A stretch of 64,000 bases of DNA from DATJGR01 sp963780795 (GTDB lineage: Bacteria > Pseudomonadota > Gammaproteobacteria > Pseudomonadales > Azotimanducaceae): positions 434,001-498,000 of the forward strand of contig CAWADH010000001.1 of the NCBI GenBank assembly GCA_963780795.1. The letters run 5' to 3'. Made by a program: the position numbers and the translations under genes. Positions 51,720-60,285 of this stretch are shown here, in pieces (positions within the stretch are counted from its first letter, which is position 1; each line of letters opens with the position of its first letter). Below the pieces are notes generated by a model that did not search any database, was not told the DNA's origin, and saw only the letters and a program-made list of their open reading frames with translations.

Positions 51720-52928
51720 TCAGCCTTTCTGCGTGGTCTCGGGGAGACCGAGGATGTTCTTGGAGATGATGTTGTTCTGCACTTCGAACGAGCCGCCGTA
51801 GATCGACATCGCTTTGCCGAAGAGCCACTCGCGTACGGTCGCGACTTCCTGCTTCGTGAAATCGTTGCCTTCCCACGCGAGCCCTTGCGCGCCCATCACT
51901 TCGAGCATGAGTTCCGAGCGCGTCTGCGCCACGTGCGTGGCCGAGTTCTTGAGAATCGACGCCGCTGCACTGACGTTGACCTTGCCTTTCGCTTCCGCGG
52001 TGATGCGATTGATCGTCAGGTTGTGTGCGCGCGCGTCCATCAGGTGACTCGCGAGGCGCGTGCGCAGATCCGCGTCGGCCAGCGTACCGTCTTCGTTCGT
52101 GCCGACATATTGCTTCGCGAGGTCTTCGAGTTTCGCCGGACGTTCACCGCCGGGTCCGCGTCCACCGGTCTGGCTCTGCCGCTCGTGCTGCAGCAGCCGC
52201 TTCACCACGTTCCAGCCGTCGTTCAGTTTGCCGAGCAGATCGCTCTTCTCGGCGATCGCGTTGTCGAAATAGGTTTCGCAGAACGGCGACGCGCCGGCGA
52301 TGAGTTTGATCGGCCGCGTGCGCACGCCGGGCTGATTCATCGGCAGCAACAGGAAGCTGATGCCGTCGTGCTTCTTGAGCTTGGGATCGGTGCGCACGAG
52401 CGCGCCGCACCACTGCGAAATGTCGGCGCCCGACGTCCAGATCTTCTGTCCGTTGACGACGAACTGGTCGCCTTTGTCTTCCGCTTTCGTTGTCAGCGAT
52501 GCCAGGTCGGAACCCGCGTTCGGTTCGGAAAGACCGAGACACCAGCGCACCGCGCCGCTCGCGATGCCCGGCAGGTGACGGCGCTTCTGGTCTTCGGTGC
52601 CGTACTCGAGCACGGTCGGCCCGACCATCGTGATGCCCATGCCGGTGAGCATCGGGATCGGGTTGAACGCACCGACGCGCCCCATCTCTTCATTGATGAC
52701 GCGCGCTTCGGGATGACCCAACCCGCCGCCGCCGTATTCCTTCGGCCACGTCGGTGCACCCCAGCCTTTCTTCGCGAGCCGCTCGCGCCAGACGACGAGG
52801 TCGGGGCCGAGACCTTCGGTATCGCCCTCCATGCCGAGACCCTTGTTCTTCAGGCTCGGCGGAAAATTCTCGCTCAGCCAACTGCGCACGTCGGCGCGGA
52901 AACCGCTCAGCTGATCAGACTCGGACAT
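51720..52928 (-). CDS. Acyl-CoA dehydrogenase
   Basis: A 402-residue acyl-CoA dehydrogenase. It has WPKEYGGGGLGHPEARVINEE, the flavin-binding WCLGLSEPNAGSDLASLTTK, IWTSGADISQWCGALVRTD and a C-terminal MSIYGGSFEVQNNIISKNIL. GGAGAAACTCG precedes the ATG. The upstream gap (52929-53084) is A+T-rich, with TTTAAAAGACG and CAAATTGTAATCG, and probably carries the promoter of this leftward pair. The substrate is likely a bulky or branched acyl-CoA. Confidence 0.88.
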   Translation of the reverse strand: MSESDQLSGFRADVRSWLSENFPPSLKNKGLGMEGDTEGLGPDLVVWRERLAKKGWGAPTWPKEYGGGGLGHPEARVINEEMGRVGAFNPIPMLTGMGITMVGPTVLEYGTEDQKRRHLPGIASGAVRWCLGLSEPNAGSDLASLTTKAEDKGDQFVVNGQKIWTSGADISQWCGALVRTDPKLKKHDGISFLLLPMNQPGVRTRPIKLIAGASPFCETYFDNAIAEKSDLLGKLNDGWNVVKRLLQHERQSQTGGRGPGGERPAKLEDLAKQYVGTNEDGTLADADLRTRLASHLMDARAHNLTINRITAEAKGKVNVSAAASILKNSATHVAQTRSELMLEVMGAQGLAWEGNDFTKQEVATVREWLFGKAMSIYGGSFEVQNNIISKNILGLPETTQKG

Positions 52929-53084
52929 CGAGTTTCTCCTTCGAAAACGTTCAAGCGAAAAGTTCGACCAGCCGCGAGACGGCTATGAACTCAAAAAATA
53001 CGATTTAAAAGACGTTTCAAATTGTAATCGTTGCGGATGCCGCTATAAAACCTATTTCCCGCAGCCGTACGCAACCACTCGGTT

Positions 53085-53221
53085 TCAGCCCCGGCGGACC
53101 GAAAACTCCATGCCTTCGCCGATGGGAACGGTGACCGACTCGAATCCGGAGTCGCGGTTCTGCATGCGCGTGGCCGGTTCGAGCGCGCTCCCGATCAGAT
53201 CGCAGCCTTTGCCTCCATGCG
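53085..53221 (-). pseudogene. Possible O-methyltransferase C-terminal fragment
   Basis: Directly after the GMC oxidoreductase stop, a different frame reads LEPATRMQNRDSGFESVTVP followed by IGEGMEFSVRRG and a stop at 53085. This resembles the C-terminal strand pair of small SAM-dependent O-methyltransferases of the caffeoyl-CoA type. Nothing upstream in frame matches the rest of such a protein. It may be the tail of a deleted gene. The match is short, so the identity is tentative. Confidence 0.35.
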
Positions 53222-54760
53222 CTACAAGCCGTACCGCGTGGATGCCACGCGCAACCATTCGCCCACCATCTCGCCGATCATGATGCACGTGAGATTCGTG
53301 TTGGCGCGCGGCACGAACGGCATGATCGATGCGTCCGCCACCACGAGCTGCTCCACGCTGTGGCAGCAGCCGTATTCGTCGACCACGGCCATCGGGTCGC
53401 TCGCCGGTCCCATCTTCGCGGTGCCGCACGGATGAAAGCCGGAGCCCGAGAACTTGCGGCACAGCGCGGCGATGCTCGCATCGTCGAGCGGCCGCGCCGG
53501 ATCGGGAAAGCTCACCGACTCGATCATGTCCGCGAGCGGTCCTGCGCGCGTGAATGCGAGCGCATCCTTGAAGCAGCCAACCAGCCGCGCGGTGTCGCGT
53601 TCGTCTTCGCAGAAGCGGTTGTCGACGATTGGTGTGTGGTGCGGGTCGGCCGAACGCAATCGCAGTTCGCCGCGGCCGTATTGATATTCGAGTACCGCGG
53701 CGATCGCAAACATCGGCGGTCCGCCGCTGCGTCCCACGAAACTGATCTGTTCGATCTGCAGATCGTTGCGCTTTTCGGAACCGTTCGCCGTGTAACGCAG
53801 GATCGTCTGGATCAGAGGTGTATCGAAATCGATGATCGCGCCGTCTTTGACGAGGCATGCAATCGACAACGCCGGATGGTCGCTGAGATTCGCGCCGACT
53901 CCCGGAACGTCGCGCAACACGTCGATGGACAGCGACTCGAGGTGCGCGCGCGGGCCAATGCCCGAACGCATCAGGATCGACGGCGACAGCAACGCGCCGG
54001 CGCTGAGCACGACCAGCTTCGCCGAGATCCCCTCGATCGATCCGTCGGGCCGCTCTACCTCCACTCCGGTGCAGCGGCCGCCTTCGATGATCAGCCTGCG
54101 CACGAACGTATTCGCCTGGATCGTAAGGTTCGGCCGCGCGCGCGCCGGTGCCAGGTAACCGATCGCGCACGACACGCGCAGCCGGCCGAGTTTGTTCATC
54201 GGTTGCGGGCCGGAGCCGTATGCCCAGGGATCGTTCTGATCGGGACAATCCGGATAACCGAGCGCGCGCGCCGACTCCAGGAACGCGACGTGCTGCGGCA
54301 ACAGCTCCGAGTCCGGATAGCGGCGGATTGAAATCGGTCCGGCGTCGCCGTGATACGGCGCATCGCCGAAGTCGAGGTCGCGTTCGAGCCGTTTGAACGC
54401 CGGCAGAACGCGATCCCACGCCCATGCCGGGTTGCCGAGGCTCGCCCACTCGTCGTAGTCCTCCGGCACGCCGCGCAGTGCGATCGTCGTGTTCACCGCG
54501 CTCGATCCGCCGACCACGCGACCGCGCGGAAACGCGACGCTGCGGCCGCGCGTCGGTTCGTAGGTGAGCCCCCAATCGTGATCGCGGTAGGAATTGTTGT
54601 GGCTGTTCACGAGGTCGTACGGCGTGCGCGCGATGTCGGGATAGTCCGGACCGGCTTCGATCAATGCCACGGTGCGATTCGGATCTTCCGACGCGCGTGC
54701 GGCAATCGCACAACCGGAACTGCCGGCGCCGACGATCAGAACGTCATAGGCGGCCGTCAC
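53222..54760 (-). CDS. GMC family FAD-dependent oxidoreductase
   Basis: A 512-residue glucose-methanol-choline oxidoreductase. FAD loop G11-A-G-S-S-G16, GMC signature one in PRGRVVGGSSAVNTTIALRG, signature two in SAGALLSPSILMRSGIGP, the catalytic His in GSGFHPCGTAKMG and the C-terminal PRANTNLTCIMIGE. It would oxidise an alcohol to an aldehyde or ketone. The GTG start overlaps the stop of the upstream acetoacetate-decarboxylase-like gene (GTGA). It is the last gene of a five-gene operon. Confidence 0.88.
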   Translation of the reverse strand: MTAAYDVLIVGAGSSGCAIAARASEDPNRTVALIEAGPDYPDIARTPYDLVNSHNNSYRDHDWGLTYEPTRGRSVAFPRGRVVGGSSAVNTTIALRGVPEDYDEWASLGNPAWAWDRVLPAFKRLERDLDFGDAPYHGDAGPISIRRYPDSELLPQHVAFLESARALGYPDCPDQNDPWAYGSGPQPMNKLGRLRVSCAIGYLAPARARPNLTIQANTFVRRLIIEGGRCTGVEVERPDGSIEGISAKLVVLSAGALLSPSILMRSGIGPRAHLESLSIDVLRDVPGVGANLSDHPALSIACLVKDGAIIDFDTPLIQTILRYTANGSEKRNDLQIEQISFVGRSGGPPMFAIAAVLEYQYGRGELRLRSADPHHTPIVDNRFCEDERDTARLVGCFKDALAFTRAGPLADMIESVSFPDPARPLDDASIAALCRKFSGSGFHPCGTAKMGPASDPMAVVDEYGCCHSVEQLVVADASIMPFVPRANTNLTCIMIGEMVGEWLRVASTRYGL

Positions 54761-55515
54761 GCGCGCGCACCGTACGCGATCGTCTCGGTGCCGGTGAACG
54801 CGAGTTCGTCGGCTTTGCAGACGAAACGCAGCGCCGGCACCACGATCGTCTCCGCCGCGAGCGACGACGACACGACGTTGTACGGATCGAGCAACGCGTT
54901 GCCCCACGCAACCGCGTCGAAACGCCGCAGCCGGGCGGTGAGCCGTTCGATGCGCGTCGCCGAATGGTCCGCTTCGAGTTGCACCAGCCTGATTCCGTTC
55001 GGCGTGTGCGCGAGGTTCAGCGTGCCGGTGTACTGCACGTCGTGCACATCCATCGGCTGCGGATCGAGCGCATGAACGTGCAGAATCTCGATGCCACCCA
55101 ACGTCACGCGCGCATCCACGCCGTCGTAACCATGCCGCAGCGCTACGTCCGCGAGCCGTGCCGGAAAGCCGAAGTAATTGCGCAGAGCTTCACAGGCATC
55201 GGCGCTGGAAACGAACGCCGCCAACGTGAACCCTCGGGCGCGCACGCCGCTGCGGCACGCCGCGCGCGCGAACGCGAACCGGAACGCACCCCACGGACTT
55301 CTGCCCACCGACCACACCTGCAGCGACAACGCCGCAGGAATGGTCGGATGCAGGCTCGGGGGCAATATCGCCTCACGCGCCGCATTGCGCATCTCGGCGG
55401 TCATCTGGAAACAGGCGACGTCGTCGAATTGCGTCGCATCGGGAAGATAGCGGTCGATCGTCGCAGTCGCCTGCAATTGCAACAGCGCATCGACGCTTGC
55501 GGTGCCCACCAGCAT
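54757..55515 (-). CDS. Acetoacetate decarboxylase-like protein
   Basis: A 252-residue protein resembling the acetoacetate decarboxylase family: LPPSLHPTIPAALSLQVWSV, SPWGAFRFAFARAACRSGVR and RGFTLAAFVSSADACEALRN mirror the family's barrel strands. I do not see a clear Glu-Lys-Lys type Schiff-base centre, so a role as a decarboxylase is uncertain; many relatives are hydratases, aldolases or unknown. The ATG shares a base with the LLM gene stop (TGATG) and the end overlaps the GMC start. Confidence 0.65.
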   Translation of the reverse strand: MLVGTASVDALLQLQATATIDRYLPDATQFDDVACFQMTAEMRNAAREAILPPSLHPTIPAALSLQVWSVGRSPWGAFRFAFARAACRSGVRARGFTLAAFVSSADACEALRNYFGFPARLADVALRHGYDGVDARVTLGGIEILHVHALDPQPMDVHDVQYTGTLNLAHTPNGIRLVQLEADHSATRIERLTARLRRFDAVAWGNALLDPYNVVSSSLAAETIVVPALRFVCKADELAFTGTETIAYGARA

Positions 55516-56678
55516 CAGCGCACCGCTACGCGTGCTTTCGAGAATTCCGGCAATGCGGCCGGCGTATACACCGGCGCGCGCGCCTCCGCTGCGCTGCGGA
55601 ACTGCGGCATCACTTCGCGCGCGAACAACCGCATGCTGTCGAGCACCTTCTGCTGCGGCACCATCTCCATGGCGTTCAACAGGAAGTTGATGCCGGTGAC
55701 GCCGATCGACTCCCAGCGCTTGATGGTGCGCACGAGGTGATCCGGATCGCCGACGCCGACGCCTTCAGGCAAGCCCTTCGCCGCACTCGGATCGTCCGCC
55801 GGCGGTTTCTTGCCCTTCATCGCTGCACCGACATTGCCAAGCGTCTGGTACGCGCGCGTCGGAAACGCCTCGCGCGTCCAGTAGAGGTGCGCGTTGGCGA
55901 CGTTGAAGGTATTCACCATCGGTACGCCGACGTTGCGCGCCTCGCGATAGTCCTCGTTACAGTAGAGGAAGTTCATCGTGTGCACCTGATCGTTGACGAT
56001 CCCGCCAACGGGTTCGCACTGTCTGATGCGGCGGTGATACTCCTTCGTGCGGCGTTCCTGTTCTTCGTAGCCCGCGGCCGATACGCCGAGACAACCGAGG
56101 CCGCGATCGGCTGCGTCGAGTTCAGTGCCGGGCGTGGTCACCGTCACCCACATCGGCGGATGCGGCTGCTGATACGGTTTCGGCAACACGTTGCGCGACG
56201 GCATCGAGAACGCCTTGCCCTGCCATTCGAATTCGTCTTTCGTCCACATCTGCGGCAGCACGCGCACGAACTCGTCCCACGTCTTCTTCGTGTCGTCTGG
56301 GTTCACCGAGAAGCCGCCGAGTTCGGTCCACGTGGACGAACGCGCCGTGCCGAATTCGAGCCGGCCGTTCGAAATGATGTCGAGCGCCGCTGCGCGTTCT
56401 GCGACACGGATCGGATGGTTCATCTCCGGCACGCACACCACCGCACCGTGGCCCACGCGGATGCGTTGCGTCTGCGCCGCGACGGCGGTGAGGAACACTT
56501 CCGGCGAGGAACAGTGCGAATACTCTTCCAGAAAATGATGCTCGACCGCCCACACGTGATCGAAACCGAGTTCGTCCGCGAGACGGCATTGTTCGAGCGC
56601 ATTGTGATACACACTCCACTCGGCCGCGGTCGAGAACGGCCGCGGCGTCGACAACTCGAAGAAGATCCCGAACTTCAA
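55515..56678 (-). CDS. LLM-class (luciferase-like) flavin-dependent oxidoreductase
   Basis: A 387-residue TIM-barrel flavoprotein of the bacterial-luciferase superfamily: KFGIFFELSTPRPF at the start, GFDHVWAVEHHFLEEYSHCS, then RIRVGHGAVVCVPEMNHPIR and GRLEFGTARSSTWTELGGF. Such enzymes use FMN or F420, often as two-component monooxygenases. The start is a TTG at 56678 with AAGGAGAG six to seven bases upstream; an extended upstream frame is not coding. No flavin reductase gene is adjacent. It lies between an alcohol dehydrogenase and the decarboxylase-like gene. Confidence 0.87.
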   Translation of the reverse strand: MKFGIFFELSTPRPFSTAAEWSVYHNALEQCRLADELGFDHVWAVEHHFLEEYSHCSSPEVFLTAVAAQTQRIRVGHGAVVCVPEMNHPIRVAERAAALDIISNGRLEFGTARSSTWTELGGFSVNPDDTKKTWDEFVRVLPQMWTKDEFEWQGKAFSMPSRNVLPKPYQQPHPPMWVTVTTPGTELDAADRGLGCLGVSAAGYEEQERRTKEYHRRIRQCEPVGGIVNDQVHTMNFLYCNEDYREARNVGVPMVNTFNVANAHLYWTREAFPTRAYQTLGNVGAAMKGKKPPADDPSAAKGLPEGVGVGDPDHLVRTIKRWESIGVTGINFLLNAMEMVPQQKVLDSMRLFAREVMPQFRSAAEARAPVYTPAALPEFSKARVAVR

Positions 56679-56689
56679 CTGCGCTCTCC

Positions 56690-57799
56690 TTACACCATGG
56701 TCAACGATGCGCGGCGCGTGCGGCCGGCGTCCTGATCGGCAAAAGCTCTCTCGATCTGCTCGAGCGGATAATCGACAACGACTTCGTCGAGGGGCAGGCG
56801 ACCCGCATTGCGGCTCAGGAAATCGATGCCGCGCTGCAGGCTGACGGCGTCGTACGACGCCACCGCCTCGATGCGCTGGTTCTGACCCACCAGGCGCCCC
56901 GGATCGCATTCGAACGACGTGCCGGTATAAAAGGTGCCCATTTCCAGATAGCGGCCGCCCCAGCCGAGCATCCGCAGACCTTCGTCGATGACCTTCGCGA
57001 AGCCGACGACTTCGACCACTACGTCCGCGCCCCATCCATCGGTCAGGTCTTTCACCGCTTCGACGCGCTGGCGCGCGTCGGGCGTGGAGCGGAAATCGAT
57101 CAGATGGTCCGCGCCCATCCGCCGCGCGAGTTCCAGCCGTTCGTCGATGCCGTCGATCGCGATCACCGTCGATGCGCCGCGCTCCTTCGCGATGGCGCAC
57201 GCATAGACGCCGAGGCCGCCGCAGCCCTGTATGACGACGCGATCGCCGAGCCCGACTTCCACGCGCTCGAGTCCCATCACCACCTGCGCCAGCGCGCAGT
57301 TCGCGCTGACGATCATGGTGTCGGTGACGTTGTCCGGCACTTTGAAGAACGCCTGGCCCGGATGCAGATACAGATAGTCGGCAAACGAACCGCGCGTGTA
57401 AGGCCATTCGGTGAGCGCGCCGCGCTGAATCGAGAAACTCTGCCGGCAGGCTTCGCTGACGCCGCGCATGCAACTGCGGCACTGGCCGCACGGGCGGAAG
57501 TACTGATACGCGATGCGATCGCCTTCGTGAATCCGTTGGCCGTTCCAGTCCGTGGTCACGCCGTCGCCCAGCGCGTGTACCACGCCGGTCGCTTCATGGC
57601 CGAGAATGCGGCCTTGCGGCGTGGCCACCTGGGCAAAGCGTCCATCGCCGCGCCAGATGTGCAGTTCGGAGCCGCAGATGTTCGCGCGCGTCACGCGCAG
57701 CGTCAGACCGCCGGCGCGCGCTTCCGGCACAGGCAGTTCACGAATCTCGAACGGCTTTCCCGGCTCGAAGAACAGCGCGGCGCGATTCACCGTAACCAT
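56690..57799 (-). CDS. Zinc-dependent alcohol dehydrogenase (MDR family)
   Basis: A 369-residue medium-chain dehydrogenase. The catalytic zinc site is ICGSELHIWRGDG and GHEATGVVHALG. The structural zinc loop has four cysteines in CGQCRSCMRGVSEAC. The nucleotide motif is GCGGLGVYACAIAKERGA. The Cys-rich loop and length are typical of threonine/benzyl-alcohol-type dehydrogenases. It starts 8 bases after the SnoaL-like gene and ends 11 bases before the LLM start. With the GMC enzyme the operon carries two different alcohol-oxidising enzymes. Confidence 0.88.
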   Translation of the reverse strand: MVTVNRAALFFEPGKPFEIRELPVPEARAGGLTLRVTRANICGSELHIWRGDGRFAQVATPQGRILGHEATGVVHALGDGVTTDWNGQRIHEGDRIAYQYFRPCGQCRSCMRGVSEACRQSFSIQRGALTEWPYTRGSFADYLYLHPGQAFFKVPDNVTDTMIVSANCALAQVVMGLERVEVGLGDRVVIQGCGGLGVYACAIAKERGASTVIAIDGIDERLELARRMGADHLIDFRSTPDARQRVEAVKDLTDGWGADVVVEVVGFAKVIDEGLRMLGWGGRYLEMGTFYTGTSFECDPGRLVGQNQRIEAVASYDAVSLQRGIDFLSRNAGRLPLDEVVVDYPLEQIERAFADQDAGRTRRASLTMV

Positions 57800-57807
57800 G
57801 ACTGCGC

Positions 57808-58194
57808 TCAGCGCGACGGCGGCGAGCCGCCGGTGTGCGCGTACGTCTTGTTCGTGATGAACCAGCGGCCGTCGATGCGCGCCACCGAGAAATAGTCGAC
57901 GAAGTCGCAACCGAGATAGTCGGTCTCGGCGAGAACCGCCACGCCGGCGTCGCCGGTGATGTCGATCGACCGGACGATGGCCTTGTACTTCGGCCCGGCC
58001 ATGCCGGGCTGCGCCTGCACCATCGCGAAGAAGTCGCTGATCGGTACGTACGTATCCATCGGCCCGATGTGTCCCATCATCCGCGCGTCGGGATGGAACG
58101 CCTGCTTCAGTTTTGCAACGTCGCCGTTCGCGCCGTCGATATAGAGTTGGATGACGGCACGAACGTCGTCGAGGTCCTTCAGGTATTCGGACAT
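57808..58194 (-). CDS. SnoaL/NTF2-like protein
   Basis: A 128-residue cone-fold protein of the SnoaL/DUF4440/lumazine-binding-like group: an N-terminal helix DDVRAVIQLYIDGANGDVAK, FHPDARMMGHI, a middle helix ISDFFAMVQ and C-terminal strands DYFSVARIDGRWFITNKTYA. Family members are small hydratases, isomerases or ligand-binding proteins. GAAAGGAGCCACC precedes the ATG. It is the first gene of the five-gene operon. His and Asp in the pocket are compatible with isomerase chemistry but do not prove it. Confidence 0.83.
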   Translation of the reverse strand: MSEYLKDLDDVRAVIQLYIDGANGDVAKLKQAFHPDARMMGHIGPMDTYVPISDFFAMVQAQPGMAGPKYKAIVRSIDITGDAGVAVLAETDYLGCDFVDYFSVARIDGRWFITNKTYAHTGGSPPSR

Positions 58195-58281
58195 GGTGGC
58201 TCCTTTCTTTTGGCGATGACCAAGCAATCAGGAACCGGAGGATACTTCGGCGCACGGCCCTCGCGCGATGTGCACCGGTCG

Positions 58282-59142
58282 CTACTCCAAAAGGCCCTCC
58301 GCTTCCTCGCGGCCGCGCCTTCGACGCTCGTCTTCGTCGCGCGCGTCGTCGATCACCTGCTGCACGCCGTCGAGGTCCACCGCCGCCTCGTCGTCGACGA
58401 ATTTCCCGGTGAGCACCGAATCGACGCGTAGTTCGCCGCGCTCGAACAGCAGCCACAGCTCCTCGCCGAAGCGGGTGTCGCGAAGGTCAGGCGCAAACCG
58501 CGCGAGCGTGTCGGTGAGATTGTTCACGTCGCGCAGCAGCATCGCGCGCGCGCCGTTGTTGCCGGCGGCATTCACGGCCTGAGGCAGGTCGATGATCACC
58601 GGACCGTCGGCGGCGGCCAGCACGTTGTATTCGGACAGGTCGCCGTGGATCAGTCCGCTGCACAGCATCCGCTGCACCTGCTGCATGAGGCGACCGTGAT
58701 ATCGGCGCGCTTCGTCGGCACCGAACTCGACCTCACCCAGACCGGGCGCCGACCGACCCTCGGCATCGACGACCAGTTCCATCACCAGCACGCCGTCGGT
58801 GTAACCGAACGGCTTCGGCACTCGAACGCCGGCCGCCACCAGCCGGTACAGCGCATCGACCTCGGTGTTCTTCCAGGCCGCCTCTTCCTCCTTGCGGCCG
58901 AAGCGCGTGCGCTTGCCGATCGCCCGGGTCTGCCGGCTGCCGCGCACCTGTCTGCCTTCCTGATACTGCGCGCGCTGCTGGAAGCTGCGTTGCGCCATGT
59001 TCTTGTACACCTTCGCGCAGCGTAGCTCGGACTTTACGCGCACCACGTATACGGCGGCCTCTTTGCCGCTCTTCAACGCGCCAACGACCTCGTCGATTAC
59101 GCCGTCTTCGATGAGCGACTGCAGCTCCTTCGGAATTTTCAT
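58282..59142 (-). CDS. RIO1-type protein kinase
   Basis: A 286-residue atypical kinase with the RIO core: SGKEAAVYVV (ATP-binding Lys strand region), RCAKVYKN, the catalytic loop IHGDLSEYNVL and the metal-binding IIDLPQAV. A basic insert (YQEGRQVRGSRQTRAIGKRT) is typical of bacterial RIO1/PA4780-like kinases. The C terminus is rich in Asp, Glu and Arg. Bacterial RIO kinases autophosphorylate and may act in stress or ribosome-related control. The ATG at 59142 begins MKIPKELQSLIED; the frame upstream does not look coding. Confidence 0.88.
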   Translation of the reverse strand: MKIPKELQSLIEDGVIDEVVGALKSGKEAAVYVVRVKSELRCAKVYKNMAQRSFQQRAQYQEGRQVRGSRQTRAIGKRTRFGRKEEEAAWKNTEVDALYRLVAAGVRVPKPFGYTDGVLVMELVVDAEGRSAPGLGEVEFGADEARRYHGRLMQQVQRMLCSGLIHGDLSEYNVLAAADGPVIIDLPQAVNAAGNNGARAMLLRDVNNLTDTLARFAPDLRDTRFGEELWLLFERGELRVDSVLTGKFVDDEAAVDLDGVQQVIDDARDEDERRRRGREEAEGLLE

Positions 59143-59235
59143 CGCGACAGGGTAAACGAAACCGACCCGGAGATTCCGTTGCACGCACCAGTTGTGGGAG
59201 GATCGACCTCCGCGCAGGTGATTCGGGAGAGCACC

Positions 59236-60210
59236 TTGGCGCACCACTCGAGTCAGGAGCAGGCGGTCCGGTTCTTCACCGGGCGTCCGCACGTCGGCAT
59301 TCCGCACGGACCGCTGCGCGTGCTCTCTGCCTGGCGCGGCGACGCCATCCGCGCGCGCGGCGACTATCGCTACCACCTGAACCGCGCCGAGTTAGCGGAG
59401 ATCGACGCCGGTCTCGCCCACGCGATGGCCACGCCGAAACCGACCATCGACCTCACCGCGCGCGATCTGCCGCTGCCGACGCTGTCGAAACACATCGCCC
59501 AGTGGCGCGATGAATTGCGCGAGGGTCTCGGCTTCATGGTGATTTCCGGCGTGCCGGTGCAGCGCTGGTCGCAGGAGGAGTCGGAGCGGTTCTTCTGGGC
59601 GTTCGGGCAGCACCTCGGCATTCCCGGATTGCAGAATCCGCAAGGCGACCTGCTCGGCCACGTCGTCGACACCGGCGACGCCGCGACCGACCCGCTGGTA
59701 CGGCTCTATCGAACCGCCAGCAACATCAACTATCACTGCGACGGCGCAGACGTCGTCGGATTACTGTGCCTCAACGCAACGCCAACAGGCGGGCTCAGCC
59801 GCATCGCCAGTTCGGTGACGGTATTCAACGAGCTGTGGCGGCAGAGTCCCAAGCTCGCAGCGCGGCTGTTCGAATCGGTGCGGCTCGATCGTCGCAACGA
59901 GGAGAAGGCCGGGCAGCCCGCCTACGCGCTGATCCAGCCGTCGTGCTTCGACGGTCACACGCTGCGCACGTTCTATCACGCCGACTACTTTCGCTCCGTC
60001 ACGCGTCACGTCGGGCCGTTGTCGAAAGACGAACTCGAACTGCTCGACGAGTTTGAAGCCATCGCCGAACGTCCGGACATCCGCCTCGACATGCAGTTCT
60101 TGCCCGGCGACATCCAGTTGCTATCGAACCACACGGTGGTGCACGCGCGCACGGCCTACACCGACGGCGACCGCAAACGCCATCTCCTTCGCCTCTGGTT
60201 GACCCTGTAA
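59236..60210 (+). CDS. TauD/TfdA-like Fe(II)/2-oxoglutarate dioxygenase
   Basis: A protein of about 324 residues in the TauD/TfdA superfamily. It has GLGFMVISGVPV, the iron HxD site in NINYHCDGADVVGLL, SSVTVFNELW, and the distal His and 2-oxoglutarate Arg in LLSNHTVVHARTAY and KRHLLRLWL. The start is uncertain: TTG 59236 has GGGAGAG at good spacing, while a TTG at 59179 gives 19 more residues. The gene is divergent from the RIO kinase. No neighbour suggests a substrate. Confidence 0.83.
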   Translation: MAHHSSQEQAVRFFTGRPHVGIPHGPLRVLSAWRGDAIRARGDYRYHLNRAELAEIDAGLAHAMATPKPTIDLTARDLPLPTLSKHIAQWRDELREGLGFMVISGVPVQRWSQEESERFFWAFGQHLGIPGLQNPQGDLLGHVVDTGDAATDPLVRLYRTASNINYHCDGADVVGLLCLNATPTGGLSRIASSVTVFNELWRQSPKLAARLFESVRLDRRNEEKAGQPAYALIQPSCFDGHTLRTFYHADYFRSVTRHVGPLSKDELELLDEFEAIAERPDIRLDMQFLPGDIQLLSNHTVVHARTAYTDGDRKRHLLRLWLTL

Positions 60211-60285
60211 CGCAGGCGCGCTGTATCGCCAACGGGGCGGCTATGGCGCTAGACTTCGCGGCAAATTGGATCGCGGGTTTCGCAG

